A program made the translations under genes and the position numbers. Below the pieces are notes generated by a model. That model searched no databases. It had not been told where the DNA came from and saw only the letters and a program-made list of their open reading frames with translations. From the NCBI RefSeq assembly GCF_016125575.1, contig NZ_WGLM01000005.1, positions 186,001 through 250,000 of the forward strand: a DNA stretch of 64,000 nt, in the 5' to 3' direction. The stretch is from Limimaricola sp. GTDB taxonomy: Bacteria > Pseudomonadota > Alphaproteobacteria > Rhodobacterales > Rhodobacteraceae. Each line of letters starts with the position of its first letter. Within the stretch, counting starts at the first letter, position 1. Shown here piece after piece: positions 1 through 8,867 of this stretch.

Positions 1-2496
1 TTCATCGACTACCGCATCGGACAACTCGACGGAACCAGTCAAAACTTGACTTAACCACTGTCGTGCCGGTTGAAGGTTCCCAAATGGTGGCTGGTTCGTG
101 TTTCCGCCGACTTCAAATGTCGCCGTCTCAAGGCTCTCCAAAGTCAACCATACAGTCGCAGCCAGCGCTCTATCCGCTTCCTTTGATTGTTTCGTGGCGT
201 CTGCATGCCAAGCAAGGGTCCCGTTGTTGGAAAGCATTCTAAGCAACTCAATAGCATTCTTGTTATTAGAAATCGCACCATAGGTGGTAATAAAGTTCTC
301 AGCACGAGAGGCGAAATAGTCTTCTTCACCGCCAAATGTTTGGTTCGTTAGCTGATCGTGCTGGTGTTGCAGTAACGCAAAAAGATCGGACGCATTCAAT
401 GAATTTGCCGACTTTAGCTGTTCGAAAACATAGTCAAATTTTAGCGGATCGTCTGACCAAATCTTTTTGAGGGGTTCCAAGAATGCCTTCGAAGAGATTG
501 AAGGCTTGAACTTCGAAAACGACAGGCCAATCTCATCACAATCATAGGCAACACCGAGTACAAATTGTACATTTTGAGGCAACCGAAATTCATTGAGCAA
601 GGGAGCGGCGAATGCTTCTAAGTTGCCTTCGGTATCATTGACGAGGGTACCGAGTGACTTGACCCAAATTCTACCATCATCGAAAGTTGCCTCCTTCGCG
701 TCGAAGCAGTTCGTCATCCATTCAGCCAAGCGAAGTGCTATCGGCGAACGCTGATCACTTGGGCATAGATCAATTATCGCGCGCAAGTTTTGCACGTCTT
801 TGGGTTCTTCAATTTTTGTAGAACTCAAATCATCTAGCCCCAAGAGAAATAACTTTAGCGCATGGGGAAAGGTCTGGTCATCCAGAGAAACGGAACTCAG
901 GTTTTGGGCGACTTGGGCAAATGTGGCTGCCGCTTCCTTTGCCCAAATTGATGCCTGCGCCTCCAAAATTTCAATCAAAACCTGTCGAAATCCCGGGGCA
1001 CCCGAAAGGGATTGAAGCTGATCGGGATCCTTATCCACGAGCGCCGCAGAAACAGGACCTTCCAGCAATACTTGGTACGCCAAATGCGGTTCAACGTTGT
1101 AGGCAATCGCCGCTAGGTGCCGGTTCAAGTCATCATCACTGGAATTAACCAAATATGGCGCTAACTTATCTGATATATCAGTTAGTAGCCGCGGTCCACG
1201 TTCTATATCGTCTCGAAAGACTTGATACAGCGCAATTGTGTCGAGAGGTATTTTCCCTTCCCACTGCGCGAAAATGCTTGAGACTTCATTGACGAAAGAA
1301 ATGACTTGCCTTGGAGTGACGGGGCGATTTTGTCCTAGCGTCGACCGTTGGAAGATTTTCGTTACGTTATAGATTGCGCTTCTATCATAAAAGTTCGGTA
1401 GCCCTTTTCGAAGAGTAGATTCAATGTGCTCGGATACATTCGAAGCAATTGGGGGCGATACCCGAAAGATTTCGTCAAATGTTTTTCGGAATAGATCTTT
1501 TTCGGAGGGGCCGTTCGGGCCACTGTCAGATATCGCCCCTAAGACGTGAGCTCGGTCATATGGTACGATCGCGGTGCACGCGCGTTGATCTTTGTTCGGG
1601 TTGGCCGGATCGCCAGAAAACACTGCTCGGATATCTGCCCAGGCGTTGGAAATACTGCCTTTTGGAAGGCGGTCGATGTTGTCGAATACGATGACGATCC
1701 GATCTTTGTTTTCTTGAAGAACCTCTAAAGTATCCAACAATGTGGTCTCAAATTCATACTCGTTGGGATCTTCTTCTCGAATATTTTGGGTAGTTGTCTC
1801 GTTTTCCTGCTGCTTGGTGAAAAGCGATGCCGACATCGAAAGTGCTTCGGCAAACTTTATTTCTTCCTTCTTGGCGCGCTTCCATACTCTGATAATGAAC
1901 GCCCCATAAAGGAAAAGAACTAAGAGAATAGCTACAAACCAAACTGGAAAATAAATACCTAATATCGTGAACGAAGGTGCTGAGCCGCTCGTGGGGTTAA
2001 TCGAAAATGGACTGAGCCAAGCAAATGCCAAAGGTAGCATCGGTCCGAACAAAATGAAGAGAACCCCAAACCAGTCAAGCCGCCTAAAAGAGTTTGATTT
2101 CGTTGTTACAGTCCGGTCACGAACTCTGTCGAGAAGTCCTTCCAGTCGAACAACACGGCTATTGTCATCGGAAAACTCACGCTTTCCCCAGTCGATCAGC
2201 TTCTCAAGGAAAGTGCGGCGGAATGGGCTGGTTTGGTTGCTCCACATGTCAAATGTGAAAAACCTAAAATTCGTATTTTCTGCCATTGACAACTCTTTAG
2301 AGGCGAGTTGAACCACCGTCGATTTCCCAGCCCCCCAATCGCCCTCCAACCCAATAGCACGATCTTCGTTATCAAATTCGACAATCGTTTTCGCCAGTTG
2401 ACGGGCCGTTCGCAGGTGTCCCTTGCCTTCAAAATCGTCGTCTTTGGACGGTTGGTCGACGACAATTTGGCGCTGGAAAATATTCGCTTCACTCAT
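1..2496 (-). CDS. KAP-family P-loop NTPase, membrane-anchored (3' end beyond window)
   Basis: The reverse strand is open without a stop from the ATG at 2496 to the window edge (832 codons), so the C-terminus is missing. Residues 52-60 form a Walker A motif (GDWGAGKST). Two hydrophobic segments lie at roughly 144-168 and 178-205, followed by a Walker B-like stretch (IVIVFDNIDR) near 270. P-loop, then membrane insert, then Walker B is the KAP NTPase arrangement (PF07693). Bacterial KAP proteins are often carried on mobile DNA; PifA of the F plasmid, which excludes phage T7, is a member. Base composition is clearly more AT-rich than in the rest of the window, and an IS remnant and a tRNA lie upstream, which suggests horizontal acquisition. 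A role in phage exclusion is inference only; no partner gene is visible here. Confidence 0.85.
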   Translation of the reverse strand, partial: MSEANIFQRQIVVDQPSKDDDFEGKGHLRTARQLAKTIVEFDNEDRAIGLEGDWGAGKSTVVQLASKELSMAENTNFRFFTFDMWSNQTSPFRRTFLEKLIDWGKREFSDDNSRVVRLEGLLDRVRDRTVTTKSNSFRRLDWFGVLFILFGPMLPLAFAWLSPFSINPTSGSAPSFTILGIYFPVWFVAILLVLFLYGAFIIRVWKRAKKEEIKFAEALSMSASLFTKQQENETTTQNIREEDPNEYEFETTLLDTLEVLQENKDRIVIVFDNIDRLPKGSISNAWADIRAVFSGDPANPNKDQRACTAIVPYDRAHVLGAISDSGPNGPSEKDLFRKTFDEIFRVSPPIASNVSEHIESTLRKGLPNFYDRSAIYNVTKIFQRSTLGQNRPVTPRQVISFVNEVSSIFAQWEGKIPLDTIALYQVFRDDIERGPRLLTDISDKLAPYLVNSSDDDLNRHLAAIAYNVEPHLAYQVLLEGPVSAALVDKDPDQLQSLSGAPGFRQVLIEILEAQASIWAKEAAATFAQVAQNLSSVSLDDQTFPHALKLFLLGLDDLSSTKIEEPKDVQNLRAIIDLCPSDQRSPIALRLAEWMTNCFDAKEATFDDGRIWVKSLGTLVNDTEGNLEAFAAPLLNEFRLPQNVQFVLGVAYDCDEIGLSFSKFKPSISSKAFLEPLKKIWSDDPLKFDYVFEQLKSANSLNASDLFALLQHQHDQLTNQTFGGEEDYFASRAENFITTYGAISNNKNAIELLRMLSNNGTLAWHADATKQSKEADRALAATVWLTLESLETATFEVGGNTNQPPFGNLQPARQWLSQVLTGSVELSDAVVDE

Positions 2497-2620
2497 TGCA
2501 GCATCCGAATTTGAATCACCCTAAATATGATTGTGCTGCTAACCTACCCGTCCACGAGAACGAAGACAAAACATATCGACGCTCACGCAGCATGTAGATA
2601 CTCCATGTCGGCGCCACACA

Positions 2621-3345
2621 GGGCTCTGTTGCACAAATCGGATGACGGGCGCGGCTCCCGTTTCCCCGGTCGGATTTATCCCACGGTCTCTGTGACGGGT
2701 ATGCCGAGGGCGGTGTAGCCGTTCAGGATGGCGATGTGGACCTAGATCTCGGCGACCTGCCGATCGAAGTCCCGGGCCATGAGCCGCTGGCCCAGTAGTT
2801 TCACGCTGTGCATCTTCGTTTCGACGCGGCTTCGGTGGTGATATCCGCTCCATCGTCGCCAGAATGCCCGGCCAAGGTATCTCGCGGCGCGGAGGGCCTC
2901 GTTGCGTGCCATGGCACCAGCAGTGATTACCTTCCAGGGCTTTGCGTTCCTGCAGGGCGGAATGACGGCATGAGCGCCGCGGTCGGCGATGGCGTCATGG
3001 CATTTGCGGGTGTCATACGCGCCATCTGCCGTGACTCTGCCGATCTCCTGATCCTCCGGGATTTGGTTGAGCGGGTCGGGCAGCACCGGCGCATCGCAGA
3101 TATGGCTGCCGGTGATCTCGACGGCCCGGATCTCCAGCGTTTGCTCGTCGATCCCAAGGTGGATCTTGCGCCAGACCCGTCGTTTGGCGCCGCCATGCTT
3201 GCGGGCATGCCACTCACCTTCGCCCTCGACTTTGATGCCCGTGCTGTCGATCAACAGGTGCAGTGGCCCCTTGGTCCCGCGATAGCGGATATTCACCGCC
3301 AGGGTCTTCTGACGACGGGACTGCGTGCTGAAGTCGGGCACCGTC
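2621..3345 (-). mobile_element. IS5-family insertion sequence remnant, truncated at its 5' side
   Basis: The left boundary carries GGGCTCTGTTGCACAAATCG at 2621-2640, which resembles the terminal inverted repeat of a common IS5-type element. The reverse strand between 2676 and about 3345 encodes the catalytic part of an IS5-type DDE transposase. No matching inverted repeat could be found around 3345-3560, so the element has lost the end that carries the transposase start. It sits between the KAP gene and tRNA-Ser. Confidence 0.8.
2676..3345 (-). pseudogene. IS5-family transposase, 5'-truncated with internal stop
   Basis: Recognisable family sequence starts at TVPDFST (about 3345) and runs through the first catalytic Asp (LIDSTGIK), the second (TADGAYDT) and the catalytic Glu (RVETKMH). 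A TAG codon at 2742-2744 follows QVAEI, where relatives have a Gln or similar codon. The same frame then continues with 21 more family-like residues (VHIAILNGYTALGIPVTETVG) to a TAA at 2676-2678. The reading frame upstream of 3345 stays open to an ATG at 3497, but that part does not resemble the N-terminus of the family. The gene is therefore both truncated and interrupted, and very likely inactive. Confidence 0.8.
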
Positions 3346-3772
3346 GGGGAAGCTGCACTGCAGCGCTGGCCAGCCTCGTGAGTGTCAGCTCTGGGCCGAA
3401 AGCGTAGCAGTAGGCGAGTTGCGTTTGCGCTCCGGGGGGCAGGCCGGTTCCGGCATCTGGGTGCCAGTTCTAAGTCTCTGACCGCGGGCTCGGACACGGG
3501 ATCACCCCTTGATAGGCGTCATCGGGTCAACAGAAGGACATCGAAAGAGGATGGCGTGGAAGATAGCTCTGGGTTCGTAGGAACGTCCCGAGGCGTCGCA
3601 ACGCCCGCCGTCTCTGTTGGGGCCCTCATAGCACTTCAGGCGCTTCGCTCCGACGCTCAATTTGCGTTGGAGCAGTTGGTCCATAGTCTTCGGTGTGGGG
3701 GAGGTTTAGGGGGAAGACCCTTTGGCCATTTTCGATATTTTGTAATGAAAACAGTACGTTACAATGATTTTT
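3346..3772. other. Unassigned DNA between IS remnant and tRNA-Ser
   Basis: No convincing gene is present. Open frames of 60 to 166 codons occur on both strands but have no recognisable motif, and the longest overlaps the IS remnant and the tRNA. The last 60 bases next to the tRNA 3' end are AT-rich, as expected for a transcript end, but I see no clear terminator hairpin. This may be debris of an integrated element. Confidence 0.4.
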
Positions 3773-3862
3773 TGGCGGAGAGACAGGGATTCGAACCCTG
3801 GGTGGGCTCACACCCACAACGGTTTTCGAGACCGCCCCGTTCGACCGCTCCGGCACCTCTCC
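3773..3862 (-). tRNA. tRNA-Ser (anticodon CGA)
   Basis: The reverse strand folds as a class II tRNA. The 5' acceptor strand GGAGAGG pairs with TCTCTCC, followed by discriminator G and an encoded CCA at 3775-3773. The anticodon loop is CTCGAAA, giving CGA for UCG codons. A long variable arm (GTGGGTGTGAGCCCAC) marks it as a Ser isoacceptor. The T arm is CAGGG-TTCGAAT-CCCTG. Its 3' end faces the low-GC block with the KAP gene and the IS remnant, the usual geometry for elements integrated at a tRNA. Confidence 0.97.
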
Positions 3863-3884
3863 GCGGTCTGGCAGGGCTTTAATC

Positions 3885-5942
3885 TCAGTCCTCGGGAGGC
3901 GCAACCCCCAATTCCTCGAGCGCGTCGAGAAGCGGCTTGAGGTCCTCGCGGTAGCGTTCCCAGCTGCGCACAGAGCTGCGGTAAATCGGCTGGCGGACCT
4001 GGGCCACCGACAGGGTGCGCACGTCGCGGGCGGTCTTGTGGGGACTCAGAACCGCCTCTTCGAAGGGCAGCCCGCAATAGTCCAGCAGCGCGCGTGTCTG
4101 CGCTTCGGGTTCGGCGGTCAGCTGGTCGTAATCGAGGGTGTAGTAGCTTTCGGGAAACACGTCTTCCCAGAACTTCAGCATCTCGACATAGCCGGCATAG
4201 ACCACCGCCAGCGCCCGCAGGTCCGAATTGTAAGGGTGCGAGCCGGTACGGAACTGGTTCTTGTAAATAGATAGCAGGTTGTCGCGCGGGTCGCGTTTCA
4301 GCATCACGATTTTCGACCGGGGCAGGGCGGCTTTCATCATCCCGATCAGGAAGTGATTCCACATGCCCTTGTCGGCAATACGAACGGCGTCGGGGGCCTC
4401 TATCCGGGCAATGCGGGCATAATCTTCGCCGGCCTTGTGCAGCGCAGAGGCATTGCCGAAAAGCTGCAGATAGGTCTTGCCCTTGCGCACCCGTTCGGCC
4501 CGGAAGATCTCGCCGATCCATGTTGCTTCACCAACGCCTGTGACGGTGGAATGCGATGACAGGATCTGTTCGGCCAGCGTGGTGCCAGAGCGCGGCAGAC
4601 CGGACACGAAGATCGGGTCAAAAGGCTGCGGGTTGGCAGCTGCAATGGCCGGCAAGTCAATCTCTGTGGCCAGCGCGCGCGCCTCGTCAAGGATTTCGCG
4701 ATAGCTGGCCAGATCGAGACCGGCGAGTTTCGCGGTGGCGGCGTTGGCCGCATTGAGAAAGCCAAAGACGCGATCGTATTCACCGGAATCCTCGAAGATC
4801 TTGCCAAGGGCAAAGCCCAGGCCGATGCGCGCATTCACGGGCAGGTCGGGGCGGTTGTAGATCTTCTCGATCCGCGGGATCAGCGGGTCGTCCTTCTTGA
4901 ATTTGTAAAGCCGGCTGAGCATTGCGTAGGCCCCGGCATCGTCGGGGTTCAGCTCGATCGCCTTGAGGAAGTGGTCGGCCGCGGCACTGATATCGCCCTT
5001 TGTCTGCGCGACCTTGCCGGCGATCATCCATGTTTCCGCCTCTTCCGGCGAAAGCTGCTCCAGCCGATTGCGGATGTCGGCGGCCTCGTCGGTCTTGCCG
5101 ATCTGGAAGAGTGTATTGGCAAGGGCGTGCAGAACGCCGGGATTGTCGGGCTCTTTCTTTTCGGCCGCGCGAAGTAGTTCAAGGCTCTTCGTGGGATTGC
5201 CGATCTCAAGAAGCGCGCGGGCGTAAAGCACCATCACACCAATCGAATCCGGGCGCAATTCATGGGCGCGCCGTAACTGGCGGGCCGCCTCCCGATCCTG
5301 ATTGACCGTCATCAGGTAGCGGCCGAAATTGGTACGGATCTGCGGGGCAAGCGGGTCTTGCGAGATCGCCACGCGGTAGGTGGCGATCGCCTCTTCCTCC
5401 CGCATGTGCAGCCCCAGCGCGGTTGCCAACCCGTTGGTGATGACACTGACCTCGCCGAAGCGCGCGTGCAGATCCTGGGCCAGTGCCAGCCCGTTTTCCT
5501 TGTCACCGCGCAGGATGACACGGATCATCCGGTCGACCTCGGCGCGGGGCGCGCCGCCCAGGTCCACCTCGACGCCACGATTGGCCTTGGCCATCAGGTC
5601 TGCCTTCTCGGCCGGCGGCAATGGTGCCTGCGCCAGATCCCGGGTGAACCGCTTTATCTGGGAGGCGTTACCCAGATCGGCCAGCGCGATCAGCATGGCC
5701 CGCCAGATCACGCCCTGCTGCGGTGCGGCCGCGCGCGCGGCTGTCAGGTGCGGTAGCGCCTCGTCGGGTTTGCCGGCCTCGGTCAGGATACGGCCAATCT
5801 GGAATTGCGCCTGCGCCATCCGCGGGGCGACGGCCACGATCTCTTTGTAGATACCCAAGGCCTGAAGCGGCTGCCCCTGTTTCTGCAGATCGAGGGCGCG
5901 CTGAAACTGGGTCTTCACGGCCTGGGGCGAGAGAGGCGGCAT
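3885..5942 (-). CDS. TPR-repeat sulfotransferase family protein
   Basis: A 685-residue protein. The first ~350 residues are helical TPR-like repeats (for example around 185-235 and 295-345). A C-terminal sulfotransferase domain follows (Sulfotransfer_3 type). Its 5'-phosphosulfate loop is SGLPRSGTT at 447-455, and a 3'-phosphate-type motif RDPRDNLLS lies roughly 100 residues later. Such enzymes transfer sulfate from PAPS, and the TPR part probably binds the acceptor, which is unknown. The start at 5942 is preferred because GGAG lies 8 bases upstream; an in-frame ATG at 5954 has no such site. The frame is open much further upstream, but only antisense to the next gene. No signal peptide is seen, so a cytoplasmic location is likely. 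Confidence 0.85.
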   Translation of the reverse strand: MPPLSPQAVKTQFQRALDLQKQGQPLQALGIYKEIVAVAPRMAQAQFQIGRILTEAGKPDEALPHLTAARAAAPQQGVIWRAMLIALADLGNASQIKRFTRDLAQAPLPPAEKADLMAKANRGVEVDLGGAPRAEVDRMIRVILRGDKENGLALAQDLHARFGEVSVITNGLATALGLHMREEEAIATYRVAISQDPLAPQIRTNFGRYLMTVNQDREAARQLRRAHELRPDSIGVMVLYARALLEIGNPTKSLELLRAAEKKEPDNPGVLHALANTLFQIGKTDEAADIRNRLEQLSPEEAETWMIAGKVAQTKGDISAAADHFLKAIELNPDDAGAYAMLSRLYKFKKDDPLIPRIEKIYNRPDLPVNARIGLGFALGKIFEDSGEYDRVFGFLNAANAATAKLAGLDLASYREILDEARALATEIDLPAIAAANPQPFDPIFVSGLPRSGTTLAEQILSSHSTVTGVGEATWIGEIFRAERVRKGKTYLQLFGNASALHKAGEDYARIARIEAPDAVRIADKGMWNHFLIGMMKAALPRSKIVMLKRDPRDNLLSIYKNQFRTGSHPYNSDLRALAVVYAGYVEMLKFWEDVFPESYYTLDYDQLTAEPEAQTRALLDYCGLPFEEAVLSPHKTARDVRTLSVAQVRQPIYRSSVRSWERYREDLKPLLDALEELGVAPPED

Positions 5943-6071
5943 GGGAGGCTCCATCAAGGCGTTATTGCCCGGCGGTGTAGCGCCTTTGCCGCGGCAGGCC
6001 AAGCCGCCGCCGTTGTGCCGGTACCAGTCGCGGGTTAGAACGGCACGACCCAAGCAAAAAGGCGCCTGCCC

Positions 6072-6917
6072 ATGACCCTCAGTTTTCTTCGTGGTGCCGC
6101 AATTAGCCTGATGCTGGCGCTTGGTGCGGGCGCTCTGCGCGCCGACGAGGCGCCGGTTCCCGATCCTGTCGGCCAGATCGTCACGGCGATGCGCGGAGCC
6201 GAGATGATCGCGGTGATGCGCCTGGAGGGCGAGCAGTACGGCGATGCCTTGTCGCAGCAATATCTGGGCAGCCCCGGCACCGCCGGGTGGATCACGCAGG
6301 TCGACGCCATTTACGACCGGACGCTGACCATAGACCGGATTACCGAGGGGATGCGCGGGGCGCTGCAGGGGGCCGATACCGACGCGATCCTTACCTTCCT
6401 GACAAGTCAGACCGGCACGCGCTTTGCCGAGGCGGAATTGCAGGCCCGCCGTGCCATGCTGGACCCCCAGATCGAGGCGGCAGCTCTCGCCTCGGGGCGT
6501 CAAGCGGTTGCTGCGCAATCCCCGCGCGCGCTTCAACTTGGCCGCATGATGGACGCGACGGACATGGTCTCGACCAATACGGCGCTGACGCTGAACGATC
6601 TGCTGGCGCTGTTTCACGGGCTGCGCGACGGGCAATTCCCGGGCCTCGACATGAGTGATGCGCAGATCCTCGAAATTGTCTCGTCGCAGGCCAGCGACCT
6701 TGACCGGACCACCACCGATTGGCTGCACGGCTACCTGCAACTGGCCTATTCCAGCATTTCCGATGCCGATGTCGACGCCTACATCGCGTTTCTGGAGACC
6801 CCTGCGGGGCAAGCGTTCAACGCGGCGACATTCGCCACGTTCGGGACAATCTCTGAAGACATCAACACCGCGTTGGGCCACGCCCTTGCCGAGGCGGCGG
6901 GCCGCAAGCCGCTTTAG
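6072..6917 (+). CDS. Secreted DUF2059-like protein
   Basis: A 281-residue protein with a Sec-type signal peptide (hydrophobic core at about 6-20, cleavage probably after ALRA near residue 24). The C-terminal part ends in an alpha-helical segment with the pattern DVDAYIAFLETPAGQAFN, typical of DUF2059-type periplasmic proteins. The function of the family is unknown. It diverges from the sulfotransferase gene and converges with the following lipoprotein gene, with which it overlaps by 4 bases. Confidence 0.7.
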   Translation: MTLSFLRGAAISLMLALGAGALRADEAPVPDPVGQIVTAMRGAEMIAVMRLEGEQYGDALSQQYLGSPGTAGWITQVDAIYDRTLTIDRITEGMRGALQGADTDAILTFLTSQTGTRFAEAELQARRAMLDPQIEAAALASGRQAVAAQSPRALQLGRMMDATDMVSTNTALTLNDLLALFHGLRDGQFPGLDMSDAQILEIVSSQASDLDRTTTDWLHGYLQLAYSSISDADVDAYIAFLETPAGQAFNAATFATFGTISEDINTALGHALAEAAGRKPL

Positions 6918-7261
6918 CCGCCGTAAAGCAGCAGCGTGGTGACAAGCGCGCCGGGGTTTTCGGCATAAAGGGCGTAGTTGCCGCGCAACTGGACCCGCCG
7001 GGTTGGCCGGTCCTGGGCGGGCACCCCGGCTGCATCAAAGGCCGCGTCGAGGGCCGGGCCGCCGCCTGCCGCGATCTGGTCCAGAATCTCGGGCCATGTC
7101 GACTTGACGGCAATCTCCACCGCGCCGCGCCGCTGCGCATCGGCAGTCCGCTGCGCCTCCGTCCGGGGCGGTCCGAAGATGCTGTCCGAGAGGTTGCCAT
7201 CGGCGGTGCAGGCCGCCGCGAGAGCCAGCACAGGCAGCGATAGGAAGGGGCGGATGGCCAT
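6914..7261 (-). CDS. Small lipoprotein of unknown function
   Basis: A 115-residue protein. Its N-terminus has a short hydrophobic stretch ending in LALAAAC, a lipobox with Cys at 18, so it is probably a lipid-anchored envelope protein. The remaining ~95 residues match no family I can name. GAGGG lies upstream of the ATG at 7261. The frame is open far upstream, but that region is antisense to rplU and rpmA. It converges with the DUF2059-like gene and diverges from rplU. Confidence 0.65.
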   Translation of the reverse strand: MAIRPFLSLPVLALAAACTADGNLSDSIFGPPRTEAQRTADAQRRGAVEIAVKSTWPEILDQIAAGGGPALDAAFDAAGVPAQDRPTRRVQLRGNYALYAENPGALVTTLLLYGG

Positions 7262-7283
7262 TGGTAAGGTCCCTCTGTCGGGC

Positions 7284-7312
7284 TTGACTTTATACCGACT
7301 TACGCAGATAAG
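7284..7312 (+). promoter_or_regulatory. Probable sigma-70 promoter for rplU-rpmA
   Basis: TTGACT at 7284-7289 and GATAAG at 7307-7312 are separated by 17 bases. They lie 135 bases upstream of the rplU start, in the gap shared with the divergent lipoprotein gene. Confidence 0.55.
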
Positions 7313-7447
7313 CCCGCATCTCGGCAAGGACCTTGTCGGGACATGTACATAATGACGCCGATAGGCGCGCAGTCCAAGGGTGGCCATTCCGGCCGCGAAC
7401 GCCCCGAAAACGGGGGACCTGCCGACGCGGAAACGAAGGAAGAAACG

Positions 7448-7903
7448 ATGTTTGCGGTCCTCAAAACCGGCGGCAAGCAGTACAAGGTCGCTTCGGGCGA
7501 CGTGCTGCGTGTCGAAAAGCTGGCGGCCGACGCCGGTGAAAAAATCCAGTTCAACGACATCCTGATGGTTGGCGACAAGATCGGCGCCCCCATGGTCGAC
7601 GGCGCCGCCGTGCAGGCCGAGGTGATCGACCAGATCAAGGGCGAAAAGACGATTCACTTCGTTCGTCGCCGGCGCAAGCATTCGTCCAAGCGGACGAAGG
7701 GCCATCGCCAGCAACTGACGCTGGTGCGCATTACCGACATCCTCGAGGCGGGCGCTGACAAGACCGGCGTCAAGGCCGCGATCGGTGCGGGCAAGGCGCC
7801 TGCGGTTGTGGCCGAAGCCGCCCCCGCGACGGAAAAGCCCGCGGCCAAGAAGTCCGCCCCGAAAAAGACCGCGGCCGCCAAGGCCGCCGCTGCGAAGGAG
7901 TAA
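7448..7903 (+). CDS. rplU: 50S ribosomal protein L21
   Basis: A 151-residue protein. The N-terminal ~103 residues are standard L21 ([14 protein letters not shown] at the start and the basic [18 protein letters not shown] segment near 70-90). L21 binds 23S rRNA in the large subunit. A ~45-residue Ala/Lys/Pro-rich tail (repeated AAK, KKT and AAA runs) extends the protein beyond the usual ~100 residues; such tails occur in alphaproteobacterial L21. The ATG at 7448 is chosen because the homologous sequence starts there, although the frame is open upstream. It is co-transcribed with rpmA 7 bases downstream. Confidence 0.97.
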   Translation: MFAVLKTGGKQYKVASGDVLRVEKLAADAGEKIQFNDILMVGDKIGAPMVDGAAVQAEVIDQIKGEKTIHFVRRRRKHSSKRTKGHRQQLTLVRITDILEAGADKTGVKAAIGAGKAPAVVAEAAPATEKPAAKKSAPKKTAAAKAAAAKE

Positions 7904-7909
7904 TCGACC

Positions 7910-8179
7910 ATGGCACACAAGAAAGCAGGCGGTTCGTCCCGCAACGGCCGCGACAGCGCAGGCCGGCGGCTTGGCGTCAAGAAGTTCGGCGGCGAGGCCG
8001 TGATTCCGGGCAACATCATCCTGCGTCAGCGCGGCACCAAGATGTGGCCGGGCGCGGGCGTGGGCATGGGTAGCGATCACACGATCTTTGCGACCACCAC
8101 TGGCGCCGTGAAGTTCCACAAGGGGCTGAAAGGCCGCACCTTTATTTCGGTGCTTCCGGTGGCGGAGGCCGCAGAATAA
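7910..8179 (+). CDS. rpmA: 50S ribosomal protein L27
   Basis: An 89-residue protein beginning [16 protein letters not shown] and containing GVKKFGG and IILRQRGTK, the signature of L27. L27 reaches into the peptidyl-transferase centre through its N-terminus, which here begins directly without the cleaved extension seen in Firmicutes. It follows rplU closely, with GGAG upstream of its start, and is followed by a terminator at 8206. Confidence 0.98.
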   Translation: MAHKKAGGSSRNGRDSAGRRLGVKKFGGEAVIPGNIILRQRGTKMWPGAGVGMGSDHTIFATTTGAVKFHKGLKGRTFISVLPVAEAAE

Positions 8180-8205
8180 GCCGACCCGGCATGGCAATAG
8201 CTTCA

Positions 8206-8239
8206 GGGGGATCGGCGAGGCCGGTCCCCTTTCGCTTTT
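8206..8239 (+). terminator. Rho-independent terminator after rpmA
   Basis: GGGGATCGGC and GCCGGTCCCC form a 10-bp stem with one G-U pair and a 3-base loop, followed by TTTCGCTTTT. Confidence 0.75.
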
Positions 8240-8327
8240 GCGGCAGGAGCATGCCGGTGGCTGTCACGAAGAATTAGCCTCGATGGGTCAGAACGGCCCG
8301 CATGGGATGCCAGAGGAGGAGGTCCCG

Positions 8328-8867
8328 ATGCTCGGAACACTTGCGCCACAGCCGACGATCACGACCGAACGGTTCGTGCTGCGCCCGCTGCGCCGCTCGG
8401 ATGCGGGGTTGATCCGGCTTTACGCCGCGGACCCCCGCGTGGCGCGGGCCACCCAGTCGCTGCCACACCCTTTGCCGCCCGGTGCGGTCGAGGCGCTGAT
8501 CGACCGCGCGCTGAGCCCGGAACGCAGCACGGATGTCTGGGCGATCGACGGCGCGACGCACGGGCTGGACGAAGTGCTGGGGCTGATCAGTCTGGAGCGC
8601 ATGGACCGCGACCAGTCCGAGATTGTTTACTGGGTGGCGCCGGGGCTTTGGGGCACGGGCATTGCATCCGAAGCAGTGCGCGGATTGATCGAGGCCAACC
8701 CGCAAGGGGCCAAACAGATCTTTGCCGCCGTGTTTCAGGACAATCCCGGCTCGGCCCGTGTGCTGACGAATTGCGGATTTGACTACCTCGGCGATGCCGA
8801 GGCCTATTCTGTTGCGCGCGGCGCATTGGTGCCGACATGGACCTACGCACTGAAAACCGGGCGCTGA
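8328..8867 (+). CDS. GNAT-family N-acetyltransferase (RimJ/RimL-like), array unit 1
   Basis: A 179-residue single GNAT domain. It opens with the RimJ/RimL-like pattern TTERFVLRPLRRSDA. It has the acetyl-CoA-binding region at about 105-120 (GLWGTGIASEAV) and the late NPGSARVLTNCGF motif. The substrate cannot be predicted and may be a ribosomal protein N-terminus or a small amine. GAGGAGG sits 5 bases before the ATG at 8328, which decides the start over ATGs further upstream. Its end overlaps the next acetyltransferase gene by 31 bases, so the two are translationally coupled. Confidence 0.9.
   Translation: MLGTLAPQPTITTERFVLRPLRRSDAGLIRLYAADPRVARATQSLPHPLPPGAVEALIDRALSPERSTDVWAIDGATHGLDEVLGLISLERMDRDQSEIVYWVAPGLWGTGIASEAVRGLIEANPQGAKQIFAAVFQDNPGSARVLTNCGFDYLGDAEAYSVARGALVPTWTYALKTGR

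Noticed and set aside
3382-3882. 166-codon plus-strand frame
   Set aside because: It overlaps the tRNA-Ser and the upstream edge of the IS remnant and has no protein-like features.
5943-6881. N-terminal extension of the sulfotransferase frame to 6881 (998 codons)
   Set aside because: It runs antisense through the whole DUF2059-like gene, is Arg/Gly-rich, and the ATG at 5942 has a ribosome site and starts the TPR region.
7262-8197. Extension of the lipoprotein frame to 8197
   Set aside because: It is antisense to rplU and rpmA; the lipobox signal sequence begins at 7261.
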